A stretch of DNA of 64,000 nucleotides. It comes from Clostridia bacterium. Lineage in GTDB: Bacteria; Bacillota; Clostridia; Oscillospirales; CAG-272. Below, piece after piece: positions 1 through 6,844 of the stretch (position 1 is the first letter of the stretch; each line of letters opens with the position of its first letter). Position numbers and translations under genes: made by a program. Under the pieces are notes generated by a model that was not told the origin of the DNA, searched no databases, and worked only from the letters and a program-made list of their open reading frames with translations. The DNA lies in contig JAGALA010000015.1 of the NCBI GenBank assembly GCA_017625935.1, forward strand, positions 1 to 64,000. Reading direction: 5' to 3'.

Positions 1-80
1 AGTTCAAATCCTTTCAGTATTGGAAAATACCCATTTTTCATCTACAAAATCGAACTAAAAAATTTCGCCCGAAAAAAGCA

Positions 81-108
81 AAAAAGCCTTGAAAAATCAA
101 GGCTTTTT
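81..108 (-). terminator. Terminator of tRNA-Ser
   Basis: A near-perfect hairpin (AAAAAGCCTTGA paired with TCAAGGCTTTTT) ends in T runs on both strands. It lies about 30 nt beyond the 3' end of the tRNA-Ser gene, so it most likely ends that transcript. It could also work for a gene entering from the left edge. Confidence 0.8.
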
Positions 109-137
109 GCGGCGATATCTTTTTTATCGCCCTTTTA

Positions 138-229
138 TGGCGGAGATGAGTGGATTTGAACCACCGCGCCGGTTATCCCGACCTACACCCTTAGCAGGGG
201 CGCCTCTTCGGCCACTTGAGTACATCTCC
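138..229 (-). tRNA. tRNA-Ser (anticodon GCT)
   Basis: On the minus strand the gene begins GGAGATG and ends CATCTCC-G-CCA. This gives a 7-bp acceptor stem, discriminator G and an encoded CCA. The anticodon loop reads CTGCTAA, so the anticodon is GCT and the tRNA reads AGC/AGU serine codons. The 92-nt length fits a class II tRNA with a long variable arm, and the T loop TTCAAAT is canonical. A consensus promoter lies upstream and a terminator downstream, so it is a single-gene transcription unit. Confidence 0.95.
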
Positions 230-281
230 AAATGTACGCAACCAAGGTTGCACAAACCGCCGTTTCGTAGTTTGCCATTCA

Positions 282-310
282 ATTATACACAATTTTGTTC
301 CGATTGTCAA
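282..310 (-). promoter_or_regulatory. Promoter of tRNA-Ser
   Basis: On the minus strand TTGACA (305-310) and TATAAT (282-287) are separated by 17 bp, a perfect sigma-A consensus. The expected start is near 275, about 45 nt before the mature tRNA. Confidence 0.85.
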
Positions 311-531
311 TACCTTTTTATTTTTTCTTTAATTTCATTTTTTCAAGGGGACAAAAACATCTGCCGCTTTCTCGTAGGGGAGGATATCATCCTCTCGCTA
401 TGTTGAGTGCTCCTGTCTTTTTGTTTTGCTGATGTAGTGTCGCATTGAGCCGCCCTCGAGGCTCTGCCGCGAATGCAGTGAGGGATTTCACAAATAAACG
501 TGCCGGCTCAACGAAAAACAAATCAAAGAAA
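311..531. other. Intergenic region without a gene
   Basis: I see no coding region here. The only structured part is the GTAGGGGAG-type hairpin at 373-397. The rest, including the GC-rich stretch around 450-510, is unexplained. Confidence 0.6.
373..397 (+). repeat. Dispersed GTAGGGGAG hairpin element, copy 1
   Basis: The sequence CGTAGGGGAGGAT-ATC-ATCCTCTCGC forms a short hairpin. It shares its leading GTAGGGGAG with five other intergenic copies in the window, while the stem interior differs. Confidence 0.6.
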
Positions 532-557
532 AAACCGCTGACCTTTGTCAGCGGTTT
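532..557 (-). terminator. Terminator of the 57-aa peptide gene
   Basis: An 11-bp stem (AAACCGCTGAC with GTCAGCGGTTT, loop CTTT) is followed on the minus strand by a run of T. It starts 6 nt after the stop codon of the small gene at 563-736. Confidence 0.85.
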
Positions 558-562
558 AATGC

Positions 563-736
563 TTAGTTATTTTTGTTAAAATAGGGACCGAAAACGCCGC
601 TTGCGTCTATTATAACGTCACCGATCTTTTCTCCGCCGCTGCTTGTGCTTTCGTTGATAGTATATCCCTCGCCTGACATTAAGATGTCGCTTGCCTCAAG
701 CAAGGATATTTCATATTTAGGGGAAACGTATTTCAT
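563..736 (-). CDS. 57-aa acidic peptide of unknown function
   Basis: The product starts MKYVSPKYEISLLEASDIL and continues with a Gly/Ser-rich centre and a C-terminal part ending GPYFNKNN. I do not recognise a named domain. It resembles, from memory, short Clostridia peptides that begin K-Y-x-x-P-x-x-E and carry a D-[IV]-[IL] motif near residue 18, but this is only an impression. ATG at 736 is preferred to ATG at 739 because GTGAGG then lies 7 nt upstream. The gene is a complete unit: a TTGACT-17-TACAAT promoter at 805-833, a ribosome site and a strong terminator 6 nt past the stop. It is divergent from the condensation-domain gene. There is no signal peptide or membrane segment. A RiPP-like precursor, a small regulator or a structural peptide are all open, and no modification enzyme is adjacent. 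Confidence 0.72.
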   Translation of the reverse strand: MKYVSPKYEISLLEASDILMSGEGYTINESTSSGGEKIGDVIIDASGVFGPYFNKNN

Positions 737-804
737 CATGCATCCTCACTTTCCTTGGATTTTTACTTTTCTGCCTATAAGCATAGTAAACACTTATCAT
801 AAGC

Positions 805-833
805 ATTGTACCACTAAGCTTTATAAAAGTCAA
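805..833 (-). promoter_or_regulatory. Promoter of the 57-aa peptide gene
   Basis: On the minus strand TTGACT (828-833) and TACAAT (805-810) are separated by 17 bp. The predicted start near 798 gives a leader of about 60 nt. Confidence 0.75.
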
Positions 834-840
834 TAGTTAT

Positions 841-1141
841 CTAAAAGATTTTTATTATGCTGAAAAAATATCTTTGCTTTTGAAATTATTTGCTTGAGTG
901 ATTTGTAACTTATAGAGGCTTGTTGCACAAAAACGCCCCACCCTGTGTACGAATTTTGAGAAAAATGCGCAAAAAAGTGCCGACACGTGTCTGTTTTTGC
1001 AAATTTGGTTGATGAAAGCGCGAAAGGATGAGCCGAGCAGTGAAAAAACACTCGGTTTTTCATTAAATGTTTACAATTGGTATAGCTTGAGTGGACAAAA
1101 TGCGCGTTTTTGCTACAAAAATCCAATTCTTAAAATATTTG
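841..1141. other. Intergenic region, possible small RNA end
   Basis: No convincing coding frame is present: the small open frames lack ribosome sites and overlap on both strands. At 1033-1060 an imperfect hairpin (CCGAG paired with CTCGG) is followed by TTTTT on the plus strand and could end a short untranslated transcript. I found no good promoter for it. Confidence 0.35.
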
Positions 1142-1170
1142 TTGACAAATCGAACAATGTGATATATAAT
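1142..1170 (+). promoter_or_regulatory. Promoter of the condensation-domain gene
   Basis: TTGACA (1142-1147) and TATAAT (1165-1170) are separated by 17 bp, a perfect consensus. The start would be near 1177, about 60 nt before the ATG. Confidence 0.9.
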
Positions 1171-1236
1171 ATAGGTTGGTACCAAGATTGTACCCACAAA
1201 TATGCACTTAGATTGTGCTGAAAGAAAGGAAAATTT

Positions 1237-2589
1237 ATGAAAGAAAAGATCTGCTATGAGCTTAGCCCGTCGCAGGACGTGTCTTATCTCCAATGCAGGT
1301 ACACGCTTTTCAAGAGAGTTATCAACATTCTCACTTCAATTTCACTCAGTGAAGACGTTGATTTCGAGCTTATGGAAAAGGCGTTTAACCGCGTTGTTGA
1401 GCGTAATGACTGTCTTAGAATTAAGTTCTTTAAGCAAAAAGGCAAGCTGATGCAGTACTTTGAGGATGAAAGACCTTATCAAAAGATTCCTGTTGTTAAA
1501 TACGACACCAAGGAACAGTTTGATGCATTCATCGCAAAGTACAAAAAACGCGCAATTGACTATCTCCACGGCAAGGTTATCGAACCGCACTTCATCAAGA
1601 CACACGACGGAAAGAATATGGTTCTTTTCAAGGTGTGCCACCTCGTTTTGGACGTTTACGGCTTATTCGTTATTTTTATGGATTTGCTCAACGTTTATAA
1701 CGCACTCAAAAACGGCACCGAGCTTCCGCCTCAGCCCGCAAGCTTTGAGGAGGTTATCAAAAGAGACATCGAAAGACACTACGATATGCGTAGAGAAACA
1801 AAGCATGCGGAGTTCTTTAAGGATATGCTCAGCGACAAGCCCGAGCCGTACTACACAGGTATTCACGGCCCAGACAACAAGATTTGGCAAAAGAAGCTTA
1901 AGCATCATCACCGCGGTATGAAGATGTTCTTCATCCACAACGACACAGAGGCATACATCCACACTATTGATAGCGAATTAACGACACGTGTCCTTGATTA
2001 TTGCAAGGAAAACCAAGTGTCCCCCGCAAACTTCTTCTTCTACACCTGCACGTTAACTGCCGCGCTTCTTAATAACAAGGCAAGAAACGCACTACCGCTT
2101 TCACTCTGCAATTGCAGAATCACGCCGAATGAAAAGAGCTGCGCAGGAAGCAAGGTTCAATCAATCGCTTGCTATTCAAGATATAACTACAAAAAGTCCT
2201 TCGAGGAGAACATCAAGCGCTTCTCCGCGAGCCAAGCAAAGCTTTATATGCACGTTGGCTTCTCGGACAGAGAGTTTGAGGGTATGCTTCATAAAGCTTA
2301 CCGTTCATCACTCCTTGAGACCTACTATTCAATTGCATTCTCATTCGTGCCGATGGAAATTCCAGAGGAAATTGATTTTGATATTTATTCCAACGGTAAG
2401 GGCGCGCTCCCGGGCTACTTAATTCAGCTCTTTGACACAAAGACCAATTCGATAAGAATGGCTTATGACGTACATACAAAGACAACGAGCGAGGAGCACG
2501 TTGCAAGATTCCACCAGATGTACAAAAACGTACTCAATCAGGTGCTTGAAAATCCACAAATTCAGCTTCGTGATTTAGTTCTCGAATAA
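1237..2589 (+). CDS. Stand-alone condensation-domain protein
   Basis: This 450-aa soluble protein looks like an NRPS condensation-type acyltransferase (CoA-dependent acyltransferase superfamily). The family active-site motif is HHxxxDG. Here it reads C134-H135-LVL-D139-V140, so the catalytic second His and the structural Asp remain, but the first His is Cys and the Gly is Val. The N-terminal ligand-domain features and a C-terminal half with segments such as CNCRITPNE follow the usual two-lobe layout, and the length matches one domain with nothing fused. AAGGAAA lies before the ATG. It is a single-gene unit with consensus promoter and terminator. There is no adenylation or carrier domain nearby, so it may acylate an alcohol or amine using a free or distant acyl donor. 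The substrate cannot be told. The adjacent divergent 57-aa peptide is a possible but unproven partner. Confidence 0.75.
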   Translation: MKEKICYELSPSQDVSYLQCRYTLFKRVINILTSISLSEDVDFELMEKAFNRVVERNDCLRIKFFKQKGKLMQYFEDERPYQKIPVVKYDTKEQFDAFIAKYKKRAIDYLHGKVIEPHFIKTHDGKNMVLFKVCHLVLDVYGLFVIFMDLLNVYNALKNGTELPPQPASFEEVIKRDIERHYDMRRETKHAEFFKDMLSDKPEPYYTGIHGPDNKIWQKKLKHHHRGMKMFFIHNDTEAYIHTIDSELTTRVLDYCKENQVSPANFFFYTCTLTAALLNNKARNALPLSLCNCRITPNEKSCAGSKVQSIACYSRYNYKKSFEENIKRFSASQAKLYMHVGFSDREFEGMLHKAYRSSLLETYYSIAFSFVPMEIPEEIDFDIYSNGKGALPGYLIQLFDTKTNSIRMAYDVHTKTTSEEHVARFHQMYKNVLNQVLENPQIQLRDLVLE

Positions 2590-2594
2590 TCAAC

Positions 2595-2630
2595 AAAAGA
2601 GTCTAATTGGCAACAGTTAGACTCTTTTTT
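2595..2630 (+). terminator. Terminator of the condensation-domain gene
   Basis: AGAGTCTAA (2598-2606) pairs with TTAGACTCT (2617-2625) and is followed by six T. It lies just after the stop codon at 2589. Confidence 0.9.
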
Positions 2631-2661
2631 ACGAAAACACATATCCTTTAAGGTGCAAAAA

Positions 2662-3528
2662 ATGAAAAAGGAAAAGACGAAAAAGCAGGACAAAATTGAC
2701 AAAATCATCGGGGGAGTGTCGCTAAACCTCAAATATCCCATAGTGCTTGTGCACGGAATGGGCTTCCGCGACAGAAAGTGGCAGGTTTATTGGGGCAGAG
2801 TGCCGAAAATGTACAGAATGATGGGCGCAGAGGTTTATTTCGGCGGTCAAGACAGTACAGGCGCACCCGAAACAAATGCGCGACAGGTTGGTGACACGAT
2901 AGACGAGGTGCTTATTAGGACTGGGGCAGAGAAGGTCAACGTCATTTCTCACTCAAAGGGTGGGCTTGACACAAGATACTTAATCTCCACGCTCGGCTAC
3001 GGCGATAAAATCGCATCGCTAACAACGCTTCAAACCCCACATCACGGCTCAAAAACCGTCGATTGGTTGATGAAATTTCCGAGGCCCCTTGTGCGCTTGG
3101 CAGGCTTTTTGACAAGCGCGTGGTATAAAATATTGGGAGATAAAAAGCCTGCGGCGTATAGGTGCTTTGAGCTATTTACGACACAGGGTGCCGAAAAATT
3201 CAACGAGGAAAACCCCGATGTTGACGGAATTTATTACCAAAGCTATGCTTTTGTGATGAAGCGCTTCACCTCGGATTTCTTTATGTGGCTGACCTCGCTT
3301 GTCGTTGGTTGGGGCGAGGGCGAAAACGACGGTCTTTTGCCGCCAAGCTCCGTTATGTGGGGAGATTTTAAGGGCATTGTGCGCTCAAACAGCGCACGCG
3401 GAATTTCCCACGCGGACGAGGTTGACTTTCGCCGCCGTCGCTTCACTAAGAAATCGGGCGACGGAGTTTGTGACATTTTGGAAATATATAAAAAGATTGT
3501 AATCGACCTTGAAGAACGCGGATTTTGA
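2662..3528 (+). CDS. Lipase-like alpha/beta hydrolase
   Basis: This 288-aa protein is an alpha/beta hydrolase related to bacterial triacylglycerol lipases. The oxyanion-hole segment VLVHGMGF is near residue 30. The nucleophile elbow is SHSKGG (Ser about 98), where the first Gly of GxSxG is Ser. A plausible acid residue lies in GENDGLLPPSS (Asp about 223) and the His in ISHADEVD (about 250), as in lipases ending in NDG and H-x-DEV motifs. ATG 2662 is chosen over GTG 2653 because AAGG lies 8 nt before it. I see no signal peptide: the N-terminus is Lys-rich, so the protein is probably cytoplasmic or leaderless. The substrate is unknown. It sits alone between the condensation-domain gene and a membrane-protein gene. 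Confidence 0.82.
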   Translation: MKKEKTKKQDKIDKIIGGVSLNLKYPIVLVHGMGFRDRKWQVYWGRVPKMYRMMGAEVYFGGQDSTGAPETNARQVGDTIDEVLIRTGAEKVNVISHSKGGLDTRYLISTLGYGDKIASLTTLQTPHHGSKTVDWLMKFPRPLVRLAGFLTSAWYKILGDKKPAAYRCFELFTTQGAEKFNEENPDVDGIYYQSYAFVMKRFTSDFFMWLTSLVVGWGEGENDGLLPPSSVMWGDFKGIVRSNSARGISHADEVDFRRRRFTKKSGDGVCDILEIYKKIVIDLEERGF

Positions 3529-3676
3529 AATCACAACGCGCTTTCATATATCTATGACATACGCTTTCACGTATGGGCAAAAATATGTCCGAAATGTTAA
3601 TTTTTTGAATAATATATATACAAAATCAAATAAATATGTTAAAATTCCCTTGTAATAACCCGAATTAGGAGGTTTT

Positions 3677-4483
3677 ATGAGGGAATTTTTTGGTATTGGC
3701 GGCTATGAGCGCACGCCCGAGGGCGCGTATTCGTGGCAGCATTTGACCTTCGTTTCATTTTTGATTATATCAATGTTTGTCGGCTCTATCTTGGCAGGGC
3801 TGCTTTTGAGAAAAAGCGAGCTTAAGGCAAAGAACAGGGTGCTTATTATTTGTGCGGTATCTATAAACTCGGTTGAGCTTGTTAAAATCGTTGCCGCGCT
3901 TATAAACTCGGACAATCCGTGGAAAACGGTGCTTCATTTGCTTCCGCTTTTCCTTTGCAGTATTCAGCTTATCACAATACCGCTTGCCGCATTCACACGC
4001 GGAAGGATGAAGGAATCGTGCCTTGATTTCGTCTTTATTTTCGGCTTGCTCGGTGCAATTCTCGGCACGGTTGGAGCCGCGCAAAACTACAACGCGTACC
4101 CCGTTTTATCAATAGATAACGTCGCCTCGGGTATAACGCACACCATATCGGGCTTTGCCTCGGTATATATTGCCGCCTCGGGTATGATTTCGCTAAAGCT
4201 CAAGAATATGTGGATAAGCTACATAATTCTTTTCGGCTTTTCCTCGGCGGCGTGCATTGTGAATTTGGCGACGGGCTTTACAAACTATATGTTCCTTGTC
4301 AGCCACGACGGAACGCCGTATTCGATTTTATATAATATGGTAAACGGCAACAAGATAATTTATCCTGTGCTTGTCATTTTGATTTTTGTAATCTACATAG
4401 CCGTCTATTATTTAACCGCGCTGCTGATAAGGCATATTGCCAAAAAAGCAAGAGCGAAAAAGAAAGAGTGCTTGAAGCCATAA
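3677..4483 (+). CDS. TP0381/YwaF-type integral membrane protein
   Basis: The 268-aa product is hydrophobic, with about seven predicted membrane segments and a basic C-terminal tail (KKARAKKKE). The motif LLPLFLCSIQL around residue 93 resembles the conserved LPLhLC segment of the TIGR02206/YwaF (TP0381, TMEM164-like) membrane family. The function of that family in bacteria is unknown. AGGAGG lies 8 nt before the ATG. It has its own terminator and no co-directional partner within an operon. Confidence 0.7.
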   Translation: MREFFGIGGYERTPEGAYSWQHLTFVSFLIISMFVGSILAGLLLRKSELKAKNRVLIICAVSINSVELVKIVAALINSDNPWKTVLHLLPLFLCSIQLITIPLAAFTRGRMKESCLDFVFIFGLLGAILGTVGAAQNYNAYPVLSIDNVASGITHTISGFASVYIAASGMISLKLKNMWISYIILFGFSSAACIVNLATGFTNYMFLVSHDGTPYSILYNMVNGNKIIYPVLVILIFVIYIAVYYLTALLIRHIAKKARAKKKECLKP

Positions 4484-4499
4484 TCTACTTCATAAATAA

Positions 4500-4532
4500 A
4501 ACCCCATTGAGCTAATTTCAATGGGGCTTTGT
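4500..4532 (+). terminator. Terminator after the TP0381-type gene
   Basis: CCCCATTGA (4502-4510) pairs with TCAATGGGG (4518-4526), followed by a T-rich stretch. It lies between convergent genes, and A runs on its other side allow weak bidirectional use. Confidence 0.8.
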
Positions 4533-4593
4533 TTTTAGAAATTGAATATTTTTGGCAGAATATCGACACGTGGTCGCACTTTTTTGCCAAAAA

Positions 4594-5100
4594 TTATGCA
4601 TTTTCATCACGGTGGAAAAGGTAGTCCAGCGCACGGTAGATGTACGATGCGGCATCCTCGCGAAGCTGATTTCTTTCGTAAGAGCCGAAGTTTATCGTTT
4701 TGGAATCGAGCTTGCCGTTTAGATAAACGCCGTAGCAAACCATACCGACGGGCTTGTCGTCGCTTTGCGCGGTCGGACCTGCAACGCCTGTAATGCCGAT
4801 GCCTATTTCGGCACCGCTTATGCGTGCTGCACCCTGCGCCATTTCACGCGCAACCTCCTCGCTCACTACACCGAAATATTCGATGGTCTTTTCGCTCACG
4901 CCCAAGATTCTCGTTTTGGCTTCGTTTGAATAGGTAACGTACGATTCGTTTATCACGCTTGACGCGCCGGGCACTGAAATAAGACGCGACACGGCAAGAC
5001 CGCCTGTGCAGGACTCCGCAAAGGCAATGTGCAAATTGTTTTCAAGTAAATAGTTAAATACCTTTTCCTCATATGAGGTTGGGTTCTTTATAATTTCCAT
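4594..5100 (-). CDS. pncC: Nicotinamide-nucleotide amidase (CinA C-terminal domain)
   Basis: The 168-aa protein is a stand-alone CinA C-terminal domain. This family hydrolyses nicotinamide mononucleotide to nicotinate mononucleotide and ammonia in pyridine-nucleotide recycling. Diagnostic motifs are AESCTGG (about residues 29-35), YSNEAK, GVVSEEVA and GITGVAGPT (about 102-110). The length is typical of PncC without the N-terminal CinA domain. GGAG precedes the ATG at 5100. It is a single gene converging on the TP0381-type gene. Confidence 0.93.
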   Translation of the reverse strand: MEIIKNPTSYEEKVFNYLLENNLHIAFAESCTGGLAVSRLISVPGASSVINESYVTYSNEAKTRILGVSEKTIEYFGVVSEEVAREMAQGAARISGAEIGIGITGVAGPTAQSDDKPVGMVCYGVYLNGKLDSKTINFGSYERNQLREDAASYIYRALDYLFHRDENA

Positions 5101-5350
5101 AATTTTTCTCCGCTAAGTGAATTTACGATGAAGGCGAATGAGCCTCCCACGCAATAGTATTATACCATAAAGATATCAACTTGTCAAATTTTGATTGAAT
5201 TTCACACTTTTGTATGTTATAATAAATAAGGTTGCGGCTTCGCCACAAATAAAAAAAGCCAACTTTGGGGTTGGACTTTTTGGAACAGCGAAATGAGCGT
5301 TGACCCACTCCCTGAAATTGCACGCAATTTCAAGGAACCCTTGGGGCGGC
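5101..5350. other. Intergenic region with small hairpins
   Basis: There is no gene. Two hairpins are visible: CCAAC/GTTGG between A and T runs (about 5249-5281), which could end transcription in either direction, and GAAATTG/CAATTTC at about 5311-5330. The stretch leads into the two-hairpin repeat at 5351. Confidence 0.5.
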
Positions 5351-5449
5351 GCGAGCGCGGGAGCGTAGGCGTACTTGTGTACGGTAGAGCCCGTGGTCGC
5401 GACTAAAAAACAGACAAAAAAGAAGAGAACTTGCTTTTGCAAGTTCTCC
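5351..5449 (+). repeat. Two-hairpin dispersed element, copy 1
   Basis: An outer stem (5351-5361 with 5390-5400, 9 pairs with one mismatch and one G-T) encloses a sequence containing GGCGTACTTGTGTACGG. It is followed by an A-rich linker, the tag GAAGA and a second hairpin (5427-5446). Copy 2 is at 48319-48409. The apical sequence is identical there except for one base, whereas both stems are different sequences that still pair. The strand is arbitrary. Confidence 0.7.
5413..5448 (-). terminator. Terminator of tRNA-Thr
   Basis: On the minus strand GAGAACTTGC-AAAA-GCAAGTTCTC is followed by TTCTTTTTT. It lies about 90 nt after the tRNA-Thr 3' end and doubles as the second hairpin of the dispersed element. 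Confidence 0.75.
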
Positions 5450-5536
5450 ACCTTAAATTTACTAAAAAAGCCGTTAATTTGCTTTTAGCGTGTGAACGTC
5501 TGTTTTTGGTCTGTGCCATTGCAGCGTTCCAAAATT

Positions 5537-5611
5537 TGGAGCTGGAGATGAGATTTGAACTCACGACCTGCTGATTACGAATCAGCTGCACTGCCACTGT
5601 GCTACTCCAGC
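5537..5611 (-). tRNA. tRNA-Thr (anticodon CGT)
   Basis: The minus-strand gene begins GCTGGAG and ends CTCCAGC-T-CCA, giving a 7-bp acceptor stem, discriminator T and encoded CCA. The anticodon loop ATTCGTAAT places CGT as anticodon, reading ACG. The anticodon stem CTGAT/ATCAG and T loop TTCAAAT are canonical. The length is 75 nt. It is transcribed alone. Confidence 0.95.
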
Positions 5612-5628
5612 ATTATGCTAACATTGAT

Positions 5629-5657
5629 ATTTTACTACAAAGTGATATTCTTGTCAA
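5629..5657 (-). promoter_or_regulatory. Promoter of tRNA-Thr, overlapping the ksgA ribosome site
   Basis: On the minus strand TTGACA (5652-5657) and TAAAAT (5629-5634) are 17 bp apart. The -35 box shares bases with the upstream edge of the ksgA Shine-Dalgarno region (AAGGGGGA, 5656-5663) on the other strand. Confidence 0.8.
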
Positions 5658-5668
5658 GGGGGAATTTT

Positions 5669-6571
5669 ATGAATTTATGCGATGAACGCAACGTTAAAAG
5701 AATAATGTCGATGTTCTCAACGGGCACAAAAAAGAGCTTTGGACAGAATTTCCTCATAAATCCAGACGTTCCTTATAATATTGCAAAGGAAAGCTACGAA
5801 TATCATCGCGCGCGCAACGGTGCGAAAAAAAGCGCGGTTATTGAAATCGGCCCGGGTATCGGCTCGCTCACGCAGGAGCTTTGCGAGGAGTACGACAAGG
5901 TTATCGCCGTGGAAATTGACAAAACGCTCATTCCCGTTTTGGAATACACCTTAGCTGAGCACAAAAACGTAACGGTGATAAACGATGACTTTTTGAAGCT
6001 TGACCTTGAAAAGCTCATAAACGAGGAGCTCGACGGATACGAAATTTCCGTTTGTGCAAACCTGCCTTACTATATTACCACGCCTATTATTATGGCACTT
6101 CTTGAAAATGCAAGGCGCGAAAACGGAACGTCCTATTTTACCTCAATCACCGTTATGGTGCAAAAGGAGGTTGCACTTCGCTTATGCGCAACACCGAAGC
6201 AGTCTGACTACGGCGCTATCACCGCGTCGATAAACTACTACGGCAATATTGAAAAGCTCTTTGACGTAACTCCCGACAATTTCTTGCCCGCGCCAAAGGT
6301 GACGTCAAGCGTGGTGAGAATTGAGCTTTACGATACTAAAAAATATGAGGTAAAGAGCGAAAAAATGCTCCACCGAGTAATAAGCGGCGCATTTATGCAG
6401 AGAAGAAAAACGCTTTTGAACTCGCTGTCAAGCGCGTTTTCGGAAATTCCCAAGGACACGCTTGGTGATATTATTGAGCGTTGCGGCTTTGAGCCCACCG
6501 TGCGCGGTGAGCGCCTCTCGGTTGAGGACTTTTGCCGCTTGAGCGACGAAATTTTCATATTGAAAAATTAA
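5669..6571 (+). CDS. ksgA: 16S rRNA adenine dimethyltransferase
   Basis: This 300-aa enzyme dimethylates the two adjacent adenines in helix 45 of 16S rRNA (A1518/A1519 in E. coli numbering) with S-adenosylmethionine. It is a ribosome-maturation checkpoint and a target linked to kasugamycin sensitivity. The substrate-recognition start KKSFGQNFL, SAM motif I EIGPGIGSLT, acidic motif VEID and catalytic motif NLPYYIT are all present. A C-terminal helical domain contains GAFMQRRKTL. The frame is open further upstream into the tRNA gene, but ATG 5669 is selected by AAGGGGGA 5-6 nt before it. It is divergent from tRNA-Thr. Confidence 0.96.
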   Translation: MNLCDERNVKRIMSMFSTGTKKSFGQNFLINPDVPYNIAKESYEYHRARNGAKKSAVIEIGPGIGSLTQELCEEYDKVIAVEIDKTLIPVLEYTLAEHKNVTVINDDFLKLDLEKLINEELDGYEISVCANLPYYITTPIIMALLENARRENGTSYFTSITVMVQKEVALRLCATPKQSDYGAITASINYYGNIEKLFDVTPDNFLPAPKVTSSVVRIELYDTKKYEVKSEKMLHRVISGAFMQRRKTLLNSLSSAFSEIPKDTLGDIIERCGFEPTVRGERLSVEDFCRLSDEIFILKN

Positions 6572-6583
6572 CCATAGCACCGA

Positions 6584-6618
6584 GACGGGTCGAGAGAGGG
6601 CGCCGACCCCTACGGGGA
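6584..6618 (-). repeat. Dispersed GTAGGGG hairpin element, copy 2
   Basis: On the minus strand GTAGGGGTCGGCG leads into a hairpin closed by CGACCCG (GGGTCG with CGACCC). It lies just after the ksgA stop and directly before the hairpin array. Confidence 0.6.
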
Positions 6619-6636
6619 ACAATATCTTAATCTAAT

Positions 6637-6830
6637 GCGCGAAGCACAATTTATGACCGAAGGTCAATTCATGGCGTTAGCCAATTTACGTACCTTGCAC
6701 AATCATGTCCGTAGGACAATTCATGAGGCGTAGCTTCAATTCATGTGCTTTTAGCACAATTTATGACCGAAGGTCAATTCATGGCTTTAGCCAATTTATG
6801 CAACTTTGTTGCAATTCACGCCCGAAGGGC
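6637..6830. repeat. Array of 11 short hairpins with AATTCAT linkers
   Basis: Eleven hairpins follow one another, separated by ten linkers of consensus AATT(C/T)A(T/C), 6-7 nt. Examples: GACC-GAA-GGTC (6655-6665 and 6765-6775), GGC-GTTA-GCC (6673-6682), GTCC-GTA-GGAC (6707-6717), GAGGC-GTA-GCTTC (6725-6737), GTGC-TTTTA-GCAC (6745-6757), GCAAC-TTT-GTTGC (6800-6812), GCCC-GAA-GGGC (6820-6830). Nine are fully paired (one with a G-T pair); the units at 6637-6647 and 6690-6700 each have one mismatch. Stem sequence and length vary but pairing is kept. The last hairpin ends 14 nt before the next start codon. Confidence 0.85.
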
Positions 6831-6844
6831 AAAAAGAGGTATAA

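Noticed and set aside
1..24. T-arm-like start (GTTCAAATC) that could be the 3' end of a cut tRNA gene
   Set aside because: The visible part of the T stem gives an A-C mismatch and no CCA follows. Too little sequence is inside the window to support a tRNA.
968..982. Recurring CACGTG-type palindromes (near 975, 4565, 46323, 62066)
   Set aside because: Positions have no common relation to promoters, and one is just the loop of a terminator. Likely chance or terminator sequence.
830..1126. Small open frames on both strands in the 740-1236 spacer
   Set aside because: They overlap one another and the promoter, and none has a ribosome site or a protein-like sequence.
6637..6830. CRISPR array
   Set aside because: The repeating linker is only 6-7 nt and the variable parts are 10-13-nt palindromes. 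There are no cas genes, so it does not fit CRISPR.
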